NCBI GenBank assembly: GCA_035048815.1 | Contig: JAUCBN010000001.1 | Coordinates: 21,839,001 to 21,903,000 of the forward strand | Direction of reading: 5' to 3' | Length of the DNA stretch: 64,000 bases | DNA from: Abelmoschus esculentus | Taxonomy: Eukaryota > Streptophyta > Magnoliopsida > Malvales > Malvaceae | Shown: one piece after another, positions 32,624-44,217 of the stretch | Position numbering within the stretch: position 1 is the first letter of the stretch | How the letters are laid out: the number at the start of each line of letters is the position of its first letter | The notes under the pieces: generated by a model | The model's input: the letters and a program-made list of their open reading frames with translations, nothing else | The model's database searches: none | Told to the model about the DNA's origin: nothing | Made by a program: the position numbers and the translations under genes

Positions 32624-33703
32624 ATGGCTAGGGCCAACCCTACTAATCCTTTGTACGCGTTAGATCCATAAATTGAACGTACCTATCAAGGTTTGAGAAG
32701 ACAGATCCAAGGAGCCATGGCAGTAAATCATAGAAATCAGAACTTACCTGCTGACAATGGAGGCCTTCCACAACCACCACTAGCGCGACAACTAACTGTC
32801 AGAGACTTCTTGGAGGAAGATTTAAATGGATTAAACCCTAGAGTGGTTACACCAAAAATAGAAGTGGCCCAATTTGAGCTAAAACCAATCATGTTCAATA
32901 TGCTAAACACTATTGGATAGTTTAGTTTGGTGGGTCAATGAAAGAAGATGCCAGACAACATATTAAGACATTCATGGAAGTCTGCAATTCTTTCAAGATT
33001 CAAGGAGTCCATGAAGATGTCTTAATATTGAAGCTGTTACCCTATTCACTGAGGGATGGGGCAAAAACCTAGCTAAATAGCATTCTAGCAGGATCAATAG
33101 GATCTTCGAGTGAACTATGCCGAGATTTCATTACGCGCTTTAATCCTACAAATTTATATGATAGAATTCGTAACGCGATTAATTCTCTCCGACAGGCTAA
33201 TGACGAACCTAAGTACAAGGCATGAGAGTGCTCCAAAGAGTTACTATACAAGTGACCATTGCATGGATTTTCACTATGGACACAAGTGACCATGTTCTAC
33301 AATGCCACCAATGCCCCGACAAGGATGATGTTAGATGTCTCAGCAAACGGAACACTCCTGGATAAAGCACTTGAAGAAGCTATTGATATACTAAAAAAAC
33401 TAGCAAAGAACGACTATCAATTTCCTACATCTAGGCAAGGAGGAGTAAAACTCCAAGCCACAGTGAATGAATTAGAAACATCAACTTCAGTGGTAGCACA
33501 ATTGGCCTCTCTTACCAAGATGATGCAAAATATGCAACTACAATAGAATATGCATGAGGTTAAAGCCATTGCTTCTTATTACAATTTATGTGGAGGTAAC
33601 CACAATTCTTCTAAGTGTATGATTCAAGAGGCCAGCATGTATGTTGGACATTACAATAGAAACAATATGATGTCCAGCACATACAACCCCTTATGGAAGA
33701 GGC
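32624..33703 (+). pseudogene. Gag of element E1, broken and interrupted by E2
   Basis: The ATG at 32624 gives MARANPTNPLYALDP and then a stop. Conserved Athila-like gag blocks follow: LARQLTVRDFLEEDLNGLNP, VAQFELKPIMFNMLNTIG, DARQHIKTFMEVCNSFKIQG, LLPYSLRDGAKT, FITRFNPTNLYDRIRNAI, TQVTMFYNATNAPTRMMLD and VVAQLASLTKMMQNMQLQ. A Cys/His cluster (CGGNHNSSKC) is present. Several in-frame stops (TAG, TGA) interrupt it, and E2 is inserted at 33704. Confidence 0.8.
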
Positions 33704-35037
33704 TGATAAGTACTCAATTCACTATCACTTTCACTTTCTACACTTTTTCATGGGCATTAATCATCAATTCTACACCTACTTGGACCAATGCATATACTTA
33801 ATATGATATATTTAAGGATTGTGCTATTAAAGATAATATTTATAGAAAAAGACATACTTTAATGCATTTTTATGTATGTGCAGGAAAAAGTATTGTCGCG
33901 ACGACAAACTGTGGCCGAGACAGGACCTGATGCCGAGGTAGTAGAAGACAAGTAATAATATGGCAGGCAAGTTGAGGAGAAAAATGAGGAGAACATTGCT
34001 GGACAAGAAGCCTAAGGATCGGAGCTAGAAAACACAAGGAAAATCCAAAGACAAAGCCACACGGGAAAGCCTTCTAGAAGAATTAAACTTGGAAATATTT
34101 GACTTATGTAAAAGACTTGTTCCCTACTCCAAGTTGTATTTTACTTAGGAAAGGTTTGCCCTAGGCGAAGCCTATATAAGGCATTGCCATCCAAGGGAAG
34201 AGGAGAGCCGAATTGAGAGAGTTCACCCTAGGAATCATTGTTCTTTTTTTCGTCATGTTCTAAGCTTTCTTAGGGTTTAAGTGAAGGTTGTTAAATATTA
34301 GTGAGAAGAGATTGTATCTTTTTTCTTGTTTTCAATGCAATAAAATAACAAAGTTTGCTTACTCTTTGTCGTTCTTTGTTCTTGCATCCAAGCTCGGGAG
34401 AGAAGTTTATAAGTAATCTATTTATCTAGACTCGGGAGAGTTAGATTCATGAAAGGAGTAAGTACGGTATTTGACTTGATTGAAAAATACTAACTCGGCC
34501 TACGGATAGGTTAGAGTTCCAGTGGCTAAAAAAGTTTGGTATTTGTTTTTGGGTATAATTGATTAACGTCGGGAGGTATCATCAAGGACTAGTCATCAAT
34601 AGTGTTTCGACTTAGGGATAAGCGGATCCATCAAAGGACACTTTGTCGAACTTTGGTAAAATCTGCCCAAGAGAAAGGGATTGCCGCGATAGAAAACACT
34701 ATCGTTGCCGAGACAGTAATCTATAGTACTACCGAGGCAGTGTAGTGAAATTGCATTGGATAGAAACAGATCAATCAAATCCACTATACAACACAACTGG
34801 ATCCTGCCCTCTTTCTCAATTTGATCTCATTCTTTTTAGTTAGCTTTCTTTAATTACTTTATTTTAGTTTAATCAAAACTCAACTACTTGTGTCTTTATT
34901 TTATTTAGAGAGCAAGAAGATAAAAGAAGACATATTAAGTACACCAATCCTCGTGGAGACGATATCTAATTTACTCATCACTTTATTACTTGCGACATAT
35001 TCACTTGCACAAAATTGCATATATTTAACATGCATCA
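33704..35037 (+). repeat. 5' LTR of element E2 (type A)
   Basis: 1334 bp. It starts TGATAAGTACTCAATTCAC and ends TTAACATGCATCA. Inserted in the gag of E1 after GAGGC. Confidence 0.9.
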
Positions 35038-35043
35038 AGTTTT

Positions 35044-35061
35044 TGGCGTAGTTGTCGGGGA
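35044..35061 (+). promoter_or_regulatory. Primer binding site of E2 (tRNA-Asp type, degenerate)
   Basis: TGGCGTAGTTGTCGGGGA, a decayed copy of the tRNA-Asp-complementary site, lies six bases after the LTR. Confidence 0.75.
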
Positions 35062-36001
35062 TTGACAACTAAATTTTATTTTCTTTATTTTCTTGCTTTT
35101 TAGTTATTTTATTTTTAATTTTTATTTTACATGGTTTATTTTTGGTGTATGACCAGGGTAAACCCAACCAATCCTTTGTACGTGTTAGATCTAGAAATCA
35201 AACGTAATTAACAAGGGTTGAGGAGACAGATCCAAGGAGTTATGGCACTAAATCAAAGAAATCAGAACTTAACTGCCGGCAATGGAGGCCTTCCACGCCT
35301 CCTCTGCCGCGATAACTCACTGTTAGAGATTTTCTGGTGGAAGATCTGAATGAATTGAACCCTAGAGTTTTTACACCAGAAATAGAAGCAACCCACTTTG
35401 AACTAAAACCTGTGATGTTCAATATGCTTAATACTATTGGACAATTTAGTGGGTCTGCAATTGAAGATGCCAGGTAACATCTCAAGTCTTTCATAGAAGT
35501 TTGTAACTCATTCAAAATTCAATGAGTCCTTGAAGATATTCTGAGATTAAAACTTTTTCCCTATTCACTAAGGAATAGGGCTAAGACCTGGTAAAATAGC
35601 ATTTCGACAGGATTTATAGGATCTTGGAGTAAACTCAGCCGAGAATTCATTACGCGTTTTAATCCTATCAACTTATATAATCGAATCCATATTGAAATTA
35701 CCTCTTTTCGACAGGCTGATGATGAACCTATGTACGGGGCATGAGAGCGCTACAGAGTGTTACTACACAAGTGCCCATTGCATGGATTTCCACTATAGAC
35801 ACAAGTGACAATATTCTACAATGCCACTAATGCCCTAACAAGGATGATGTTAGATGCCTCGGCAAATGGAACACTCATTGACAAAGCTTCGGAAGAAGCT
35901 ATTGAGATTCTGAACAAACTCACAAGGAACGATTTTCAATTCCCTACTTCTAGGCGAGGAGTAGTGAGACGCTAAGCCACAGTGAATAAACTAAAAACTA
36001 C

Positions 36002-37328
36002 TAATGCTTGTAATAATAACGCAATTGTATAGTGTATACATCGTAAGTAATAAAGTGATAAGTATATCGTGTATCATCTCCACAGGGATTGATATACTTA
36101 ATATGTCTCCCCTTGTTTCCTTGCTCCTGAAAAATAAAGTAAAAACATAGATAAGTGGATTTGTTTAACTAAATAAATAATTAAATAACAAAACATAAAA
36201 TAAAGGGTTGAGAACGATATAGAGAAAGTGGGTAGAATCTAGCTGCGTCAATTAGTGGATTCGATTGATCTTCTTCTTGTCCAATACAATTACACAATAC
36301 TACTTCGGTAGTACTGTAGATACAACCTCGGCAGCGTTAGTGTTCTCTGCCGCGACAATCTCTTGCTCTTAGGCAGATGCATCAAAGTTCAGCAAAGTAT
36401 TCGTAGTTAACTCCGCTTATTTCTAAGTCAGAGCGTTGTTGACGACTGATCCTTGACGATACCTCTCGGCGTAAATCAACAACAACCACCAACCAATCCA
36501 ACACTTCTTATAGCTTTTGAAACTCTTAACCTATCTCTAGGCCGAGTTAGAGTCATCGACACCGTACTTATCCCTTTCATGAATCTACACCTCTCAATGC
36601 TAGACAAATAGATTACTTACAAACTTCTCTCTCGAGCTTGAATACAAGAACAAGGAATGACAATAGGATAAGCAAACTTTGATATTATTATTGCATTAGA
36701 ACAAAGAAACAAGACACAATTTTCTCTCACTAATATCTAGAACCTTCATCTATCCTTAAGATATTTAGAATATAATGTCGATAGGTATAAATCTTAGGGG
36801 AAGAGTTTCTCTAAAATCGACTCTCTTAACAATGTGGCCGACTAGGCTATATATAGTCTTAACCAAGGGCAAACCTTTCCTAAATAGATTCTAACTTGGA
36901 GTAAGGAGCAAGTCTTCTGATATTTCCAAGTTTGCAACCTTTTAGAAAGTTTTTCCCGTTCGGTCTTTGACTTGGGCTTTTAGTGCGTTAGCCTGGTCCA
37001 ATTAGTGCGCTGCATCTTCCAGAATGTTCTCTATATTTTTGTCTTTTATTCGCCTACAATGTTGATGTTGACACTCTGGATGCTGCCGCATCCTCGTCTC
37101 TGCCTCGACCTCAACACTGCTTCACCACTGCTTCAGCCCTAGATATTCCTGCATGTATAGAATATGTAATAATATCTGGATTCTCTATAAATTTTTACTT
37201 TGTAAGTAGTGATAACGAAATATCCAATATTGTGCAAAGAGCCCATATTTCAGCTCAAGTTGATGTATAATAGATGCATAAAGCACCATGAAAAGGGTAG
37301 TAAATAACTGCCTTTTAGGAACTCATCA
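36002..37328 (-). repeat. 3' LTR of B1 (type B)
   Basis: 1327 bp. On the minus strand it starts TGATGAGTTCCTAAAAGGC and ends ACAAGCATTA. Pairs with 42890-44217. Confidence 0.95.
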
Positions 37329-37378
37329 AATACCCCCAAACGCGAACTATTGCTTGTCCTCAAGCAATGCAAGACATC
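37329..37378 (-). promoter_or_regulatory. Polypurine tract of B1
   Basis: The minus strand reads TTGAGGACAAGCAATAGTTC, then GCGTTTGGGGGTATT, directly before the 3' LTR. A second, very similar block lies at 38122-38155. Confidence 0.85.
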
Positions 37379-38218
37379 AAATTGCCGAACCTTACTCCCC
37401 TTTGGTCTTACTTTTTCATCTATTCTCCCCACCATGGTCATGTATATCTCTCCGTTTTACCCACTAGTTTACCCAAGGATTTTTACTAAGAAACAAGCTA
37501 TAATGCTAGGTGAGTGTGTACGTTTTAGGACAAGGTTGATTCAAGGCTTTCTTAGATAAACTCTAAGTTCAAGACAAATAGAATTTGGACTAAAGCTATC
37601 TCCTTAAAACAACAAGTCTTGAGCTAGTTTCGGGTACCTCAAGATATGTGTTTTCTATTTTCTTCTTTTTCTTATTATTTTTAACCGCCTATTTAGCATA
37701 TTAAAGCCAATTTCGGGCACCTCTAGCATGAAGGAGAGAAAAAATATAGCCAGTGATAGGAACCTCTAGTTATTTTTCCAAAAGGTTCTAAGTTTTTATC
37801 ACCTAAGTTTATTAAAAGAACTCCTAAATCAAGCAAGTCCAAAAAATATTTATTTGTTTTCTAACCCTAAAGCAAGCTTCTAAGTTTTATTCCATGAGTA
37901 TCCTATGGTTATCCCTTCAAAATAGAACTTGGCCATGGTAAGGAGAAAGATTTCTATAGCCTTAAAGGAGTAAACTAAAGCAAAGTTGATGTAGAGCAGT
38001 GCAAGATTAAAAACGGTAATTCAAGAAAAAAGAATATTACCAAGAAATTTCAGAAAAAATACTCCTTTTTTATGGTAATGCCGCGGCATTGGGTTGCCTC
38101 GGTAGTGCTTCTGCACCTACAATACCCCCAAAATCAAACCAAGCATTGTCCTCAATGCTCAACATGTAAGGTAAACAACAATTTCAATAAGGAAATAGAT
38201 AGAAGCATAAAAAATTAT
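37379..38218 (-). other. 3' untranslated region of B1 with three short inverted repeats and a second polypurine block
   Basis: Non-coding. Inverted repeats of the CTAGAGGTGCC...GGCTCTAG type lie at 37618-37643, 37703-37726 and 37745-37769. The upstream polypurine-like block (sense: GAGGACAATGCTTGG, then TTTGATTTTGGGGGTATTG) lies at 38122-38155, close after ORF2. A perfect ATGCCGCGGCAT palindrome is near 38080-38091. Confidence 0.7.
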
Positions 38219-39750
38219 TTATAACGATTCCGAGGAGCTGCTTGTATAGAACAGTCTTCTAGGCCGTCCTGCTGACTCCTTCCGCCTAGATCCTTGTGCT
38301 GGTGATTGTTGTTGTTTGGCTTGCCGATATGGATGAACTCGACTAGGCGGTGTGCATTGCGGTGGTGCAGTAACTTCATCGTCTTCTTCCACATCATCAA
38401 TATTTTCTGTGTGCATGATTCCCGTCTCACCCCCTATCGTAGCAGTGGGTATTGCTGGTTCATGTGATGAACTATCGTATTCGTCAATCTCGCGAGACAG
38501 AGTATCGTTGTTGAGACTGGGCATAGGGATTGGATTTCGTTGGGGAGAGTTAAAAACAACTCACCTCTTGGACGACCTTTGACTGGTAGAGGATACTCCG
38601 GCAGAACTGACCGGCTTGGAAGGTTCAGTAGCATGAAACTACTGAGGCAACCGTGGTTGGAAAAATGGTTGCGGCCCTGGGGCAGGTGTTGTCTCGGTAT
38701 AAGGGGCGGTAATGACAAAGATGTTACCTGGAAATTCTGGGAATTGCGCCCCTTGATTTGGGAAGCTTGTCATCAACATGTTGGTGAGAGATGTGTTGAA
38801 GTTGCGCTGGTACTCTATGTAGCGTTGCTGGCAAAGGTCCATGGCTGCTATCCTTTGTAGAATTTCTTGGTAAGGGTCTGCTACGGCAGTTGGCTCAGTG
38901 GAGGTTGGTGCTTCTACTGAGTACTGCCCTCCAGCAGTGAAGTCTGCGTTGAACTGCTACGGTGTTGCCTGGACAGGTTCTGCCTGTGTTATCTGCATGA
39001 CTCGCCAACAAAAATCTTTAGACTATCCCGGCCGATTCGGTGTGTACTCGTTTGTAGACTCGACTGGTATACCTGCAGCATTACACAAGACAGAGATTAA
39101 AGAAGGGAAACATAAAGAGCTTTTGTCTTTCTTACCACAATCATAAATTTCTTGGAGAATAATTTCTCCAACGTTGATGGTCCTCTTGTTGATTATGGAC
39201 TGGATGAGCACCAAACGTCTCCTTTCAATTGTGTTGTTATGCGATGTGGGCATTAGATATCTTTTGACAAAGGTGCACCACATCTTAGCCTCGAGTTTGA
39301 GGCTCAATCTTGTTACGGATCCTCTATGGTTACCGGTCTCCCAAGGGGTATCATCGTAACAAAGATCCTCTTTGATTAGCTCAAAGTCGACATTGGTGAC
39401 CATCGTTTCAAAATCACTATTTGCATTGGACAACGGAGTGAGGCCATAGCGTTGGTTGATTGCTTCGGCATTAAGGATGACTGGCTTCCCTCGGTAGTGG
39501 ACATATAAATTTCCTTCGCTCGGTATGTGGGCATAAAACTCTTGGACGATTGTGGCATTCGCTGGGGGAGGTTGGAGATAGAAGATTTTCCAATCTTGGT
39601 ATTTGATTTTGTCGAACAAGAACCGTTCGATGCCGTAATTATCTTCATCCAAGTGCTGAAATCTTGCTCCTCCCATAGCTGTCATGCAACAAAAGAACGG
39701 TTGAATCGCTCTTCAATAGTAGCAGGGTAAAAGCGGTTGTAAGCGACCAT
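38219..39750 (-). pseudogene. ORF2 of B1: 'putative plant transposon protein'-like
   Basis: Starts at the minus-strand ATG at 39750 (MVAYNRFYPATIEERFNRSF), with a stop and a frameshift soon after. The long open stretch (39685-39023) has DEDNYGIERFLFDKIKYQDW, then KIFYLQPPPANATIVQEFYA, YVHYRGKPVILNAEAINQRY, RLSLKLEAKMWCTFVKRYLM and PTSHNNTIERRRLVLIQSII, NVGEIILQEIYDCGKKDKSS. A second half (38842-38639) has IEYQRNFNTSLTNMLMTSFP. The C-terminus is acidic, Pro/Gln-rich and ends FYTSSSSESL (38219). The domain is known from Athila-type plant elements; its biochemical role is unknown. Three stops and one frameshift separate the parts, so about 500 codons were originally present. Confidence 0.75.
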
Positions 39751-39802
39751 GATTGTAGTTATTGATTGCCTTGAGCGAAGTCTGGAGTACTTGAAGAGAT
39801 TG

Positions 39803-40035
39803 CTGAAAATTGCAAGAAGTAGGTGAGAGCTAAAGCAATTAAGAGCAAGATTGTGAAATAAAGTAGATTAGCAAGAATGCAAGAGTGGGTAATTCTAAGC
39901 AAGGGAGTTGTTTATATAGGATGTAAAAATATGACTGTTAGAAATTAGCCGTTATGCATTTACTACCTTGCTAAACAGTTACTGCCGCAGCGGGTATCTC
40001 AGTAGAGAGCCGTTGCACTGTTTCTACCCGTTAGG
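39803..40035 (-). promoter_or_regulatory. Promoter-like region upstream of B1 ORF2
   Basis: On the minus strand TATATAAA lies at 39918-39911, about 165 nt before the ORF2 ATG. Upstream are three AACGG motifs (plus-strand CCGTT at 39949, 40010 and 40028) in contexts CATAACGGCTA, GCAACGGCTC and CCTAACGGGTA, close to the MSA consensus. A splice-acceptor-like TTGCAATTTTCAG ends at 39803, also found before ORF2 in E2 and E1. Confidence 0.45.
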
Positions 40036-40217
40036 ATTTCTACGGCTCTGACATAGTGTACTGCCACGACAACATACTTCCTGCTGTGAAATATTTTTCC
40101 TGCATTCGTTGTTTTATTTATCCTCAATAAAAAACTTAAAAACATAAAATACTAAAAATAAAACATAACAACAAATAAAACTAGTCTAATATAATAAATA
40201 AAATGGAAGGGAAGAGA

Positions 40218-42753
40218 TTATGTTACTTGTGGAGTCCATGCGAATGTATCTCCCAATTTGATTATCTTTTTCTGGCTCATATCTTCCTTCACGTGTTGGT
40301 CAGTCCCTTCAGTGCATTCGGCTTCTCCTTTGGGCTTTATTCGCTTATCGAATAGTCTGTTGAGCATGCTACCCAGGCAGGATGTTTTAGTGCCTTGGTC
40401 TGGTTTATGGAGAGCCTTAAATTCTGCTAGAGCGTCTGAACTTGTTAGATTGTGGAATGCGTTCAACTTGACTTATTGGTCGTTTATCCACATCGTAAGC
40501 TCGCTATTTTCCATATCGATGATGGTGCGTCTAGTAGCAAGGAAAGGTCGACCCAATATGATCGGTGCATTGTCGTCGACCTCACAATCAAAGACGAGAA
40601 AGTCGACATGAAATATAAACTTGTCGACCTTAACTAGAATGTCCTCAATTTTGCCTTCAGGATGCACATAGGACCGATTCGCAAGTTGGAGCAGCACTGT
40701 TGTTGGTTTTGCCGCCCTATTCCAAGTTTTTGAAAAACTGATTTGGGCATTAGATTTATGCTTACTCTCAAGTTGCATAGGGCATTTCCTTCATAACCAT
40801 CCCCAATCGCACAGGGGATTGTAAAGCATCCAAGATCCTTTAGCTTAGGCGGCATGCGATTATGTAGCATGGCCATGCAACCTTCAGTGGCTGCCACCGT
40901 TTCAAATTCTCCTAGGCTTCATCGTTTGGATACTATGTCCTTTAAGAACTTGTAATAGTTGGGCATTTGTTCAATAGCCTCAACTAATGGCAAGTTGATA
41001 TGGACTTGCTTTAAGATATCTAGAAATTTCCGAAATTGGTAATCTTGTTTGTTCTTTTTTAACCTCTGCGGGAAAGAAAGTGGTGGTCTTATGTCCTCCA
41101 TGTTTCCTTGGATATTGAGTTTAATACCTGGGGTGAACTTATTTGCAACTGCCTCAACAGGATTTTTGGGTACTGCTGGTTCTGCTACCGGGGCATTGCT
41201 TTTAGTAGGATCCTGCTCAGCTTTTGAGTCCTCATGATGTTGCTTTTCTGGTTGGACTCTATCGGTTGCGGGCCCTTCTTTATCTTTTAATTGTAGGCTA
41301 CTTCTTATCGTAATTACCTTGCATTGCTCGTGGCCTAATACCTTAGGAACCTCAATATTGCTAGGTAAACCCCCTGGTGGTCGAGTGTTTTGTCATTGGG
41401 CAAATTGACCAAATTGGGTTTCTAAAGACTTGATTGCAGCCTCCTGGTTCTACAGTCTCATCTCAGTTCTATTCTCGGCCATATATGAATTAGTCTTTAA
41501 CATGAAAGCCGTGAGAGAATCTGCCAGTGCGTTCAGAGATTGTTGATGTTGTACTTGCTGCTGCGGCATGGACTGTTGAGTGTGCTGCTGCGACAGGTTC
41601 TGACTTTGGTGCTGGAATCCAGAGGCTTGGTTGATTGGATTTAAGTCATTGTTGGGATTACTCCATGAAAATTTTGGATGCCTTTTCCAAGATGGTTGTA
41701 ATTGTTGGACATCATTTGATTGTTCCTGTTATAATTTCCAACATACAGGATGGTTTCCTCATCTTGTATATAATCAGATGAGTTGAATGCCTTAACCTCA
41801 TGTATATTTTGTTGGGCTTGCATATTCTGAACCATCTTGGTCAAAGAAGTCAATTGTGCTGCCACCGAGCTGGTTGTGTCTAATTCATGGGTCGTGGCAT
41901 GGCGTCTCATTCCTCCTCGCCTTGATGTAGGAAAGTGGAAGTCGTTCCTTGCGAGTTTGTTCAGAATCTCAATGGCCTCCGTGGGTGCTCTATCCAAAAG
42001 TGTCCCATTTGCGGAAGCATCTAGCATCATCCTTGTGGAGGCATTAGTAGTATTATAAAACATAGAGACCTGTGTCCACAAAGGAAAACCATGTAGTGAG
42101 CATTTGTTTAACAATTCTCTGTAGCGTTCCCACGCCTCATACATTGGTTCATCATCATTCTTCCGAAATGATGTGATTTCATTACAGATGCGATCATAGA
42201 GACTTGTCGGGTTGAACCTCGTAATGAATTCTTGGCAGAGTTCACCCCAAGATCCTATGGATCCTACTGGGATGCCATTTAACCAAGTTTTCTCCTTATC
42301 CCTCAATAAATAGGGGAACAACTTTAATCGTAAAATATCTTCATAGACTCCTTGAATTTTAAAAGAATTGCACACTTCCATGAAAGATTGAAGATGTTGC
42401 CTTGCATCTTCAGTAGCAGACCCAATAAACTGTCCAATTGTGTTCAACATGTTGAACATCACTGGTTTGAGCTCAAAGTGAGTTGCTTCAATTTCTGTGG
42501 TGACTACGCAAGGGTTTAGTCCGTTTAGATCTTCCACCAGAAAGTCTCTAACAGTGAGCTGCCTCAGCAATGGTTGCGGCGGTGGCTGCTACGGCATTGG
42601 AGGTGGCAGTACATTATGATCAACAGGTGGAATTTGTCCTCTTGGTGGATCATCCATGACTTGAAACAACAGGTTGCGCCTTAGATGGTGTCCTGTACGT
42701 TCGATTTCAGGATCCAATTCGTACAATGGACCTCTCGGGTTTGCCCTTGTCAT
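40218..42753 (-). pseudogene. gag-protease polyprotein of B1, few disabling changes
   Basis: The ATG at 42753 gives MTRANPRGPLYELDPEIERT. A TAG stop at about 42591-42589 falls in CCGTAGCAG, likely from CAG by deamination. The 309-codon open stretch (42570-41641) holds the gag core: VRDFLVEDLNGLNP, FELKPVMFNMLNTIGQFIGS, DARQHLQSFMEVCNSFKIQG, LFPYLLRDKEKTWLNGIPVG and FITRFNPTSLYDRICNEITS. A Gln-rich stretch follows. PFPQRLKKxK-like (SFPQRLKKNKQDYQFRKFLD) and HINLPLVEAIEQMPNYYKFL lead into the protease (40897-40473). Its site reads CNLRVSINLMPKS, where the family has D-L-G-x-S, so the catalytic Asp and Gly are lost. GRPFLATRRTIIDMENSEL follows. The frame ends FAWTPQVT, then stop at 40218, homologous to the end in E2. 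Confidence 0.8.
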
Positions 42754-42864
42754 ATACCAGATAACTCAAAGTTAATATAAAATAAAAAATAAATAATTAG
42801 AATTAAGGTTAAATAAAGAATGGTTAAAGAGCAAGAAAATAAAGAAAATAAAATTTAGTTGTCA

Positions 42865-42889
42865 ATCCCCGGCAACGGCGCCAAAAACT
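42865..42889 (-). promoter_or_regulatory. Primer binding site of B1 (tRNA-Asp type)
   Basis: Just after the 5' LTR the minus strand reads AGTTTT and then TGGCGCCGTTGCCGGGGA, matching the complement of the plant tRNA-Asp 3' end. It is the best-preserved site in the family here. Confidence 0.9.
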
Positions 42890-44217
42890 TGAAGCGTGTA
42901 ATAATAGCGCAATTGTGCAGTGTACACGTCGCAAGTAATAAAGTGATAAGTATATCGTGTATCGTCTCCACAGGGATTGGTATACTTAATATGTCTCCCC
43001 TTGTTTCCTTACTCCTGAAAAATAAAGTAAAAACACAGATAAGTGGATTTGTTTAACTAACTAAATAATTAAATAACACAACATAAAATAAAGGGTTGAG
43101 AACGTTATAGAGAAAGTGGGTAGGATCCAACTGCGTCAATTAGTGGATTCGATTGATCTTCTTCTTGTCCAATGCAATTATATAATACTGCTTTGGTAGT
43201 ACTGCAGATACAACCTCGGCATCGTTAGTGTTCTCTACCGCGACAATCTCTTGCTCTTGGGCAGATGCATCAAAGTTCAGCAAAGTGTCCGTAGTTGACT
43301 CCGCTTATCTCTAAGTCAGAGTGTTGTTGATGACTGATCCTTGACGATACCTCTTGGTGTAAATGAACAACAACCACCAACCAATCAAAAATTTCTTTTA
43401 GATTCTGAAACTCTTAACCAATCTCTAGGCCGAGTTAGTGTCGTCGACACCGTACTTATCCCTTTCGTGAATCTACACCTCTCGATGCTAGATAAATAGA
43501 TTACTTACAAACTTCTCTCTCGAGCTTGAATGCAAGAACAAGGAATGGCAATAGATAAGCAAACTTTGATATTATTATTGCATTAGAACAAAGAAACAAG
43601 ATACAATCTCCTCTCACTAATATATCTACAACCTTCACTTATCTCTAAGATATTTAGAACATAATGTCGATAGGTACAAATCTTAGGGGAGGGGTTTCTC
43701 TAAAACCGGCTCCCTTAACAATGTGGCCGGCTAGGCTATATATAGTCTTAACCTAGGGCAAACTTTTCCTAAATAGATTCTAACTTGGAGTAAGGAGCAA
43801 GTCTTCTGATATTTCCAAGTTTGCAATCTTCTAGAAAGCTTTTTCCGTTCGGTCTTTGACTTGGGCTTTTAGTGCGCTAGCCTGGTCCAATTGGTGCGTT
43901 GTATCTTCCAGAATGTTCTCTATATTTTTTTCTTTCATTCTCCTACAATGTTGATGTTGACACTCTGGATGCTGCCGTGGCCTCGTCTTTGCCTCGGCCT
44001 CAACACTGCTTCACCGCTGCTTCGGCCCTAGATATTCCTGCATGTACAAAATATGTAACAATATTTGTATTCTCTATAAATTTTGAATTTGTAAGTAGTG
44101 ATAACGGAATATCCAATATTGTGCAAAGAGTCCATATTTCAGCTCAAGTTGGTGTATAATAGATGCATAAAGTACCATGAAAAGGGTAGTAAATAACTGC
44201 CTTTTAGGCACTCATCA
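42890..44217 (-). repeat. 5' LTR of B1 (type B)
   Basis: 1328 bp. On the minus strand it starts TGATGAGTGCCTAAAAGGC and ends TTACACGCTTCA. Visible base differences from 36002-37328 show that the insertion is not recent. Confidence 0.95.

Larger units (their letters stand above)
36002..44217 (-). mobile_element. Element B1: complete minus-strand non-autonomous LTR retrotransposon (gag-PR-ORF2)
   Basis: 8216 bp, the best-preserved member of the family. LTRs at 36002-37328 (3') and 42890-44217 (5'), with a perfect target duplication ACTAC (35997-36001 and 44218-44222) inside the gag of E2. Minus-strand order: 5' LTR, tRNA-Asp primer site, gag-protease (42753-40218), promoter-like spacer, ORF2 (39750-38219), 3' region with two polypurine-tract blocks and three short inverted repeats, and 3' LTR. 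The 5.56-kb internal region has no reverse transcriptase, RNase H or integrase. Confidence 0.95.

Noticed and set aside
38352..38860. Plus-strand open frames across ORF2 of B1
   Set aside because: The minus-strand ORF2 is supported by homology to E1, E2 and F; the plus frames are its complement.
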